From Branchiostoma floridae (Eukaryota > Chordata > Leptocardii > Amphioxiformes > Branchiostomatidae), in NCBI RefSeq assembly GCF_000003815.2, contig NC_049995.1, positions 12,877,436 through 12,941,435 on the forward strand: a stretch of DNA of 64,000 bases, given 5' to 3'. Positions 24,255 to 33,300 of the stretch are shown here, in pieces. Both the position numbers and the translations under genes were made by a program. The notes under the pieces were generated by a model. That model saw nothing but the letters and a program-made list of their open reading frames with translations. It had not been told where the DNA came from and ran no database searches. Numbering within the stretch: position 1 is the first letter of the stretch; each line of letters opens with the position of its first letter.

Positions 24255-24545
24255 TTACAGGTTTGGACCTGTGGAATGGCCAAGTGAGTAGAGTGTATGC
24301 CTTGCATTTGGTCCTGAGTTTGAACCTGGTCCAAGTCATACCAAAAAATTTTCTCTCAGCTTATACCACTCAGCAAGAATAATTGTAGTTGAACATACAC
24401 CACTACTTGCAATTGTCCACTGCTATGGTGTGTGCACAAAGTTTTGTGGCCTAAGGGCTATTGAAATGGAGATGGGCACTGCACTAGGCACCATCTGGTG
24501 CAGAAAGACCTTCAACATTGCAGGATGTAAGTGGTTGAACCACAG
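24255..24545 (+). mobile_element. tRNA-derived SINE
   Basis: A tRNA-like head with an A-box-like TGGCCAAGTGAGTAGAG and a B-box-like GAGTTTGAACCTGG at 24315 is followed by a non-tRNA body. The body contains GCCTAAGGGCTATTGAAATG and a CACCATCTGGTGCAG word. Boundaries are approximate. Confidence 0.6.
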
Positions 24546-24974
24546 ACTAAGGATGAAGAATTATTCTTTTTTGTTAGTTAATAGTACAGTGTGGCTTCCC
24601 TATGGCTGAGTATCTAGCCAAATACACTGGGTTGTCCCTACTCTTCTTGATAAGTGTGCTGGGTTCTTTTACGTGCAGAGGTTTTGTCGCTGAGGCTCAT
24701 ACCTGAAGCTCCCCCATACACCAGCTTTACGTCACCTTCCGAAATTACAAATGCAGTACAGAATGACATGTCGGCGCCGGGACCAATTGCCTATACATTG
24801 CTAGAATTGAACTTTGGCCCACTGATTTGCAGACTTTCAACCTAAGAACTCTTTGTTAAGACAAGGTCAGTGTTGTCACACCATACCCTCACCTGTGTGC
24901 TTAAGAACTCCTTGACAATGTCTACCTGTGTTCTCAGGTAATCTTAGAAATGTCTGATTCTCTTACTGCTTCAA

Positions 24975-25255
24975 CGTTTTTGAAATGACCCCCATTTTAG
25001 TTTGTAATAGTCGAACCGGTGGTTAATGGCCCCTGTGGTATAGACCATACCATGTTGGTAAAGGGGTGAGCAAGTTGTCCTTGTGATTATAAGAAGTGGA
25101 GTGTACTTTGTGATTCTCTTACCACTGCAACAATTTGAAAATGACCCCCATTTTCAGTTTATAATGGTCCTACCTATGGTTAACAGTGGACCATACCATG
25201 TTTGTAAAGGGGTGAGCAGGTTGTCCTTGTGAGTATAGGAAGTGGAGTGTACTTG
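24975..25255. repeat. tandem duplication, ~155-base period
   Basis: AATGACCCCCATTTT, GACCATACCATGTT, AAAGGGGTGAGCA, GTTGTCCTTGTGA and AAGTGGAGTGTACTT recur in order in both halves. Confidence 0.88.
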
Positions 25256-25289
25256 TAGCCGTTGTGTTTCCAAGCTGTATTGATTGGGA

Positions 25290-25525
25290 ATGTTTCCCAT
25301 GGTCTGACCAGACTCCGCACAATAGATGCGCATGCCTGCCCCGACTAGTGCCATACACTCGTGGGGATTCTCCGCGCACAGAAGGCAATACCATTCTTCC
25401 TAGCGCCCGTCGAGTGTCGGCAAGTCCGGTCAGACTTTCCGTGGACGACACTCGAGGGAGAAAGGGCCTACGTAAATTGTGGAAGTCCCACGGGTATCGG
25501 GTGGAGCGGTGTTTCCACACGTGAC
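25290..25525. other. CpG-rich block of unknown nature
   Basis: About 230 bases rich in CG dinucleotides lie within AT-rich sequence. Overlapping open frames exist in several phases, and none shows a recognisable domain or convincing splice sites. It might be a regulatory island or an old GC-rich repeat. Confidence 0.3.
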
Positions 25526-26073
25526 GCTCTTCACGCTAACCAAGCCTCGTTGAAGTTCCTCGCTTTTTGTCGAATATTTTACAAGACTTGAATTACAAGT
25601 TTGCTCTTCTTTGGCTTTATACTTATAAGTTATATTAAAATATAGTTTCCTAATAAAGCACTCCATAGAAGAACAGTATACTAGAGTAGATTTTTTCTTG
25701 TACTTTATCCATATAGGTGAAGACACACCTGAATCAAATTTAGAAGTAGATTGAAGAGTTTGTATTACTATTAGTATTACGAGTAAAAACATGTTTCATG
25801 GTTTTTCATGGAGGTTGAAACAATTTACAATTTCATGTCAAATATTTTCATATCGCTTTGATATAATAATAGATGACTGAAATAGCTTTGACGTTTTGCT
25901 TTTTGATTGATGAACTCTGCTTAATATATTGTCAGACGTCAAACAGTTAGGACTATTATGTAGAATACACCTGTCTGATCCAATATACAGGTATATTTGT
26001 TATTGTGAACACCTGGATGGATCCTGATTTATTTGCTGGCAAGCTCTATGCAAAGACATTTTTAGAATTGCTT

Positions 26074-26442
26074 AGGCCACAACAATTTAATTTCTTGGTT
26101 CACGGATTCGCTCGCTCCTATTTTTTGGAAAAAAAATAAAAAAATAAAAATTACCACTCAGCAAATTTTCACCATTAATAAAACCAGTCACCAACTATCT
26201 GGTGTAGCAAATTGGCCTTTATATTATAAGCTCCTTAAAATGTGGGTACAGGTGCTGTTACTATACAATAATAGTGTTTTTGTACTTTTTTTAAGCTGAA
26301 AACTTTTTTCTTTATGTTTTGGATTAGCCGTTACCTTTACCCCAACCATTTTACAATTTTTATTCTTATTTTTATTTCGCCCTCTCGCTCCATATTTTTT
26401 ATGAAAAAATCTGTGAACCAAGAAATTAAATTGGTGTGGCCT
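26074..26442. mobile_element. AGGCCA-terminus TIR element
   Basis: The left end AGGCCACAACAATTTAATTT plus a CTTGGTTCACGGATT word is inverted at the right end (AATCTGTGAACCAAG ... TTGGTGTGGCCT). Arms are about 35 bases. Subterminal CGCTCGCTCC and CTCTCGCTCC words flank A/T-rich tracts, as in the related 42821-43705 element. Confidence 0.82.
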
Positions 26443-27204
26443 TATGTTAGACTTTTGGAAGACTTTTGAAGACATTGAAATTTGCAAACATACCTCTTGG
26501 TAGATGTAATACATATACAATATATTTGCTGTTTCTGGCTAGCTCTATCAATCATTCGAAGGCATCATAGTCTCCATGTAGCTCTATGCGAATCATTTTT
26601 AGAAATGCTTACCGGTATTTTAGACTTAAGCAATTCTTTTGGAATTTGCAAGTCTCCTGCTTGTTACTGCTAGTAACTTGTATGCCTCTTATGTCTAAAG
26701 GTATACAAAGCCCATTTGACTCCCTTGGCCGGCTACACTTCTTGGCCAGCTTTGATACTATCTTATGGCACCGTAGGATCTGCTTTGAGATTAACAAAAT
26801 ATAATAGTTTTATTGCACAACAATTGTACGGGGTACAAAGTATGGCATCTACATAACTACAGTTCTATAACTTAACGCTTATCTAACTAATACAGAAGTT
26901 GTAGTATGGGATAAATTTCTTACAGTTATTGGAGGCTTTAAAATCATTGGAGGAATTATGACGGCCTGTCTTCCCTGACCCTTTGTGGACTTACCCCTAA
27001 GTGTTTTCAGTGAATGCTTATTGTAGACTTTTTGAAGACTTTTGAGATTTGCAAACATGTTAGTTGTAGTAACTTGTACACCTTTTTTTTTCTAATGGTA
27101 TGTACAGATTGTGACAACCTATCCTCCCCTATTCCTAACCCATTGTGGACTATCCCTAAGTGATTTCAGTCTCCCACTATGTTGAGCCCTTTGTTAAGGC
27201 TGGA

Positions 27205-27850
27205 TGTCGGTAATTATCTTAAACAATTACCTGGCCTGGTTTTGACGTCGCCCATTGTGTTGACCTGACATAGAGGGGTGACGGTTAGGTGTACATATCC
27301 GCCTGTCTGGTCAAGTCAAGGTCAACTGTTGTTCTTTTAGCCTTTAGAGGTCAAGGGAGTCTTGCGATTAGGGTTATAACTGACTTAGGATCTTAAAGAT
27401 TCTGAAGTGTGTTCAAATCTTGAGTAGTCCTCAATGTTGTGAGGATACTTTTTCAATCAACTCAGGTGAAAATGAGTACCTAGCCTTTGCAGGAATGTTC
27501 TTTCTGATGGTATATGTAAAGCTGGAAGTCTCCAGTTATCTTAAACAATTACCTGGCCTGGTTTTGACGTAGTCCATTGTGTTGACCTGACGGAGAAAGG
27601 TGACGGTTAGGTGTACATATCCGCCTGTCTGGTCAAGTCAAGGTCAACTGTTGTTCTTCAAGCCTTTAGAGGTCAAGGTGCAGGCCGTAACCTGTATTTT
27701 GTCGGGGTAGGGATGGGTACTGGTGCAAACTGGTTTTCTTATTTGGCCAGTCCAGAAAAACTAGACCTGAAAAAATCAGTGGACCTGTCTGGTGAAGTCA
27801 AGGTCAACTATTCTTCAGCCTTTAGAGGTCAAGGTTCATGCACATAACCT
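27205..27850. repeat. three direct copies of a ~145-base unit (third partial)
   Basis: TTATCTTAAACAATTACCTG, GTGACGGTTAGGTGTACATA and TAGAGGTCAAGG occur at 27215-27355 and 27537-27678. The last part recurs at 27784-27836. Confidence 0.82.
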
Positions 27851-27983
27851 GTATTTTGTTGGGATGGGGGAAGGAGTGGGGACTAGTACAAACCGGTAAA
27901 AACCAGACCTGAAAAAATCAGTAGACCGGATGTAGGACCGATTTGAAAATGAACAGATTATATTATACCGACAGGTGTTCATG

Positions 27984-28320
27984 TGTTTTAGGGCTTACCA
28001 GTCCAAGAAACTAACAAGAGTGAAGTATAGGAGAGTTGATAGTTATTCTTTATCAAGCTTCTACAGTCAAACTTGGTCTAAAATAGAGGCAGTTAGTGTT
28101 GTTAATGTGACTCTAATAGGGTTTTAAAATAAAAACTCCACCAAACAGAATCCTTTGTAGTGAAATGGACTATTGTTTTGAGTATCGCCCATTCACAAGT
28201 TTTCACTGTCAGATAATTCAAATTCAGGTACAGGTACGGTCCAGGTCCAGAGGATCAGGTCCAGACCTGAACCTGAACCAGGACCTGATTCTCTGGACCG
28301 TACCTCTACCTAGATTTTCT
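27984..28320. mobile_element. dispersed element, second copy at 43145-43450
   Basis: CAAGCTTCTACAGTCAAA, CCACCAAACAGAATCCTTTG and TTGTTTTGAGTAT-type words occur in the same order in both places. The right part (28225-28312) folds into an inverted pair built on GGTACGGTCCAG and CTGGACCGTACC. Confidence 0.7.
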
Positions 28321-30181
28321 TTTGCCTGATAACCTTTTTACTCTTTTGAGGGTTGAACTAATTCAAAAAATTGGTCAGAAGCAACATTGATGAACTTCTG
28401 TGTGTTAGATAAACACTGTAGGTGATTAGTAAATTTGTATTGATCTTCAAATTCAAAACTATTACGACATCCATAGATATTCCTTGATGATAAAATTGGC
28501 AATGGTCATGGGGTAGCAGACATTTGATATAATGATTTGGAGTATTTATATTTGGACTAAAACATGCACATGTCACATGAGATCAGCCATCAAAGCAAGA
28601 AATTGGCAAGTTTTTATTTGGCACATATGTGACTGCGTTTTATCACGTTGTCAGACATTACAGTTCTGGTCGGACCACTTTTTGTTGACTCTGTAGCTAA
28701 GACATGTCTAGACGGATCCAGTCATGTCCGAACATGGTCTGTGTACATACATACGTGTACCTGTGGCTATGGACTCTGCATGGTATGAACAGCTCCCTCT
28801 GGCATCCTGGATGTGTACTGCAGTTATGGGTTACCAATGAAGCCATGCACAAACTTAGTACGGCTGCATTATGAATATTTTCACAGCCAATTATGCTACA
28901 ATAAATGAAACTTACAAATATGTGATCGCTTTTCATTATATTTACTTGTATTTGGAATGAATGAGGGTTTGAAATTTTTTAAACTTTCACCATGTACAAG
29001 CCATATAGAGCACATTTTGGTCATTGTTTCTTTACAGTATTTAACTTTTTTAAGAGTATCGAATCTGGAGATTTTTTCTTTATTTTCATAAGTAATTTGG
29101 AAGCACCAAATTATGTCTGATAATTCTTAGATTCATTGATTTTCATGGGAACCTGATTTCGTGATAGGAGCAGAAGTGGAAAGGAGACTTCCACTCTGTT
29201 TAAAGCTTGCTGTTGAAAAAGTTCTATAGTACAGTAGTGATGCAATGGAAATACACTCAGGCATTGTCATGATTTTGTGGTATAGAGGTGATAACGGAAA
29301 ACCATGGAAAAGGAAACCACACCAAATGCTTGGAGGTCCACAGTACCTAAACTATAGGTCAGGAGTCAAGTTGGCAGGACGAAGGGTCATGTAAATATCT
29401 AAACCTGGTATTTGAGTGGGGAAAATGTGTGGACCAGATGTCGTGATCGCTTTTTGAACTGCTTTCATTCTTGAGTTTTCAACTGTGTGAACATGTGGCA
29501 CCTCCGGAGGGCTAGAGAAGGCTACTTTGAATGAAAGTGTCTTATTAAAAAGTTATTAACTCTTTTATAAGCAGTTCTAATTTACTTATAGGAATGTCAA
29601 GTAAATACTATCCTCAAAAGTTAAAGGCCTGTGTTTGCATTCATACAAAATACACACAAATCAATGATAAGGTATGAGAAAACCAACAAATTTTAAGTCA
29701 CGCTAGTTGTATGCAAATATTGTTCACATTCACACAACACAATTATACAAGGCATATTTCACTACCTGAATATCTTTATGCAATGTTATTGGGTTGATTC
29801 AATTTATTGTGCATATAGATAAATGGTGAAAGATGTGACATCAAACATTTTCCAAATATTGCATTGTGTAGTTTTAAATTTAAAGAGAAATCTTGTTATA
29901 TTCTCGCTCTTGTGACTGCTACACTGTACTGGTTTAATGCTGTAAGTGTTAGTAACTTAGTAGGTGTTGTTGGGAACCAAAGAGTCATGGAACTGTAATA
30001 TTTCTAAATTCTTTAATTGGTATTGTTTGAGCTACTGAATATTCAAACTACTACTAGCGCTAGACTTTTACAGTGGTTTTAAGGGATGCTCTCGTGGGTG
30101 TCATATGATTACTGGTAGTAAAACAAATCTCGTACTTCCCAACATTTTACTGACAAATTTTTCTTTCCTCCCTTCCCACAG

Positions 30182-30383
30182 ATATGACTACAACACTCTC
30201 CTGCACAATTCTACGTTCTGTCTGGTGCCGCGCGGGCGGCGGCTCGGATCTTTCCGCTTCCTGGAAGCGCTGCAGGCAGCGTGCATTCCCGTTATCGAAG
30301 CGAACGGATGGGAGCTCCCGTTCTCGGAGGTGATTGAGTGGGACCGCGCCACCATCACGGCTGACGAAAGGCTGCTATTTCAA
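30182..30383 (+). CDS. EXT1: EXT1 exon (end of GT47 domain)
   Basis: The exon follows a CCTCCCTTCCCACAG acceptor and ends before GTACGT. The first base completes a codon begun upstream; the last codon is CAA, giving a phase-0 donor. It encodes [18 protein letters not shown] through ELPFSEV to DERLLFQ, matching human EXT1 directly after its large first exon. Confidence 0.95.
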
Positions 30384-33300
30384 GTACGTTCCTGCGCTAC
30401 GTTTTTGGTGATTCTTAATACTCTAAATCCATTTAATATCGCAATCGGTAATTTTAACGTCACGTCACCAGTGCTGTAGCCTCACTTGCCGTAGCGGCAG
30501 TTGTACAGTAAGTGGTTGTACAGTTGCGGGAAAAAGAGTAGTTCATAACATTTAATTTTGCGATTGGAACAAGGTACTAGCCTTTCAGAAATTGGAACAA
30601 AGTTGTAGCCAGCTTTAGCACAGTGATGAAATAATTGTGATGATGTTATTGTAAATGTTATGATGAAATTTTAGCGAGTGAATAGTCACCGTTTAAGTCA
30701 CTAAAATAAAGTTGCTGTTAACAAATCAAGAGTTACTCTACTATCTTTCAATTTTTCGTTTTGGGGTCAGAGAAAATATTTCTACCATGGGCTTTCGAAA
30801 AGCATCTACAGCTTGTTCAACAATCATTTTATGTTGTTGTGATATTGTATTATTACTTTCACAACAGAGCTTAAAGGGAAAAAAATGAATTTGACTGTTA
30901 TTATTCTTCCATCCCAGCTTCCTTCCATTCTGCGAGCGATCCCTCCTGAGAAAATCCTGGCACTGAGACAGCAGACTCAGTTTCTCTGGGAGACGTATTT
31001 TTCCTCGGTGGAAAGAATAGTTCTTACTACATTAGAGGTGAGGATTAGACAAAAGTATGCAATAGTGATATCAGCAATGTCTCTACTTTTTGTGCATTTT
31101 CATCTAGAATGAAATGGATTACAATAAGATTTAGACTGTTTCTAGCTCACTTAGTTGTGGCTTTGAATTGTAACATGTACGTACGCGTGTAGTTTTCGTA
31201 TGTTAAAACCTGAAGTCCTTAATCAAAAGTAGACTCAAAACTGCTCATGTACATACATACCCTAAATACCTTTGTGTTTTGAGTGCTTGTATAGACAAAA
31301 TGTGACATTTGTATTTTGTAAAAATTGTTTTTTTTTTCTATGATCATCAATCCTAATGATTCTCTTTCTTTCATTGCAGATACTTAGAGATAGAATAATG
31401 TCCCACCAATCACGAAGTGCCTTCATCTGGAACCGGCCGCCAGGCGCGCTCGCTGTGCTTCCAGAATATTCCGAGAACTTGGCGGACTTCCCCTTCTTCC
31501 GTTCCCCCCTGGGTCTGCCCCCACCCCAGGGGTTCACCGCGGTCATCCTGGCCACATCCCCGATCATCTCACAGTCTGCGCCCATATATAAATTAATCAA
31601 GGCTGTGGCCATGTCAAAACATGCTGCTCAGGTAAGTCATGGACTTATACTTATAGTATATACATTGTACTAGTAGTAGTAGTGGGGGTCTGCATGGGGG
31701 GACCCTGGTTCATCGCTGAGCCGGTGATTCTGGCCACATCCCCGATCATCTCACAGTCAGTGCCCATATATAAATTAATCAAGGCTGTGGCCATGTCAAA
31801 ACATGCTGCTCAGGTAAGTCATGGACTAGTAGTGAGGGTCTGCATGGGGGAATGCTAGCAAACACTAGCTTATAGCAAAGTTTAATCTAGGAAGCCAGGA
31901 GGGCTTAGCAGTAAATTCCTGCAGAAGTAACAGTAAGTTGTGGGGAAAGGTTTTGGCAACAATTTCAGTAGATTGTTCCATTTTTTCATGCAGTGTCTGG
32001 AAAAACTAGTGTGTGAACACAGACACAACCGTATACTCCATTATACAAATAGAAAAGTTCCAAGTAACGGATCGCTATAATAAGAAATTGTATTCATAGT
32101 ACAGTTCAGCTAAACTTTGTAGTCGTTGTTTTAGGAGATGAATCAAACTATTTCACGCTGGCTTGATGTTCTATGATTAACTGCAAGATGAAGTAATATT
32201 GGTCCAGTTTGATAGAATTTTTGTTATTTGGTATGTTTTTTTCCAGATTTTTGAGGAACTCCAGTTGTATGACCACTTGTTTTCCCTTCTGTTCCAGATC
32301 GTAGTACTATGGAATAGCGAAAAGCCTTTGCCTGCAAAAAATAGGTGGCCTCCGACGGGGATTCCCATCATGGTAGTGAAGGGGCAGAGCAAGGTGAGCG
32401 GAAAGGTATTGACCCGTTCGCTCTGCGGCTGATTCAGCCCATTTCTCCAGCTTAGCAGCTAACACATGGGCAGGGCTTGTGCACGTTTGAAGAAAAAAAT
32501 ACTCTATTCTCTTTTCAGAAATTCCTAATATGGTTCGGTTCGTAGATTTGAAGTAATACTTTTACAGTTGAATCTTCTGAACTGTGGATTTTTTCTTATG
32601 ATTTGAATGTCAGCTGTGCACGAGTCCTGCCTAAAAATAGTATAACGATTTCTCTTGCCTGATCATATTTGTCATTGAATTGCAAATTGAAGGCATTCCT
32701 GTAACAGAGCTTTGTGTGTGTCATGCAAAAGCGAATTGTCAAATGCTTTGTCAGAGGTTGTCCTAAATCTTTGTTGGCACTTGTTTCTGAAAATTTTATG
32801 ATATCAGCAGGGCTCGAAGTTAACTATGTCCCGATGTCCCGAGACCACTAAAATTTAGGCCGGGACAACTGAAAAATCTTTTTGGGACACTTTTGGGACA
32901 ATAGGAAAACGAATCAACATCAGAATGTCCGATCTCCCCGGCCCGCGGTTGTCAGGCGTGCGTACTCTGACTTACAGTTGTTGTAATACATAATTTCTGA
33001 AAATAGGGTTGGGACAGTCCATCCTCACTTCGGGACAGTTGAAATTTATTTTTGGGACAATGCGGGACAGTAGGGAAAAAAGTTAAGTTTGAGGCCTGTA
33101 TCAAAGTCATACAACAGCCCACAATGAATGTGAGCATGCCATAAGGCATATTTACTTTATCCTCAAGCATTTTTTTTAACAGTAATGTCCGGGCTCACAG
33201 TATGATTGAATAAAGTACACTACACTCATAGACATGAAAAGAGAATTGAAAATGATGTTGAACTTGGTCTTATGAGTTCACCACTTGATGTATGCCATCA

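Larger units (their letters stand above)
1..30181. other. gene-free region, probable EXT1 intron 1
   Basis: No exon of a known protein family could be recognised on either strand over 30 kb, and open frames are short and repeat-derived. The next feature on the plus strand is an EXT1 exon that begins in the middle of a codon and matches the second coding exon of vertebrate EXT1, so the large first coding exon must lie upstream of the window. The region is therefore inferred to be intron 1, which is also extremely long in vertebrates. Parts not covered by the repeat entries (for example 1627-2868, 10746-11160, 14460-15730, 25530-26070 and 28320-30180) show only AT-rich unique-looking sequence. 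Confidence 0.6.
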
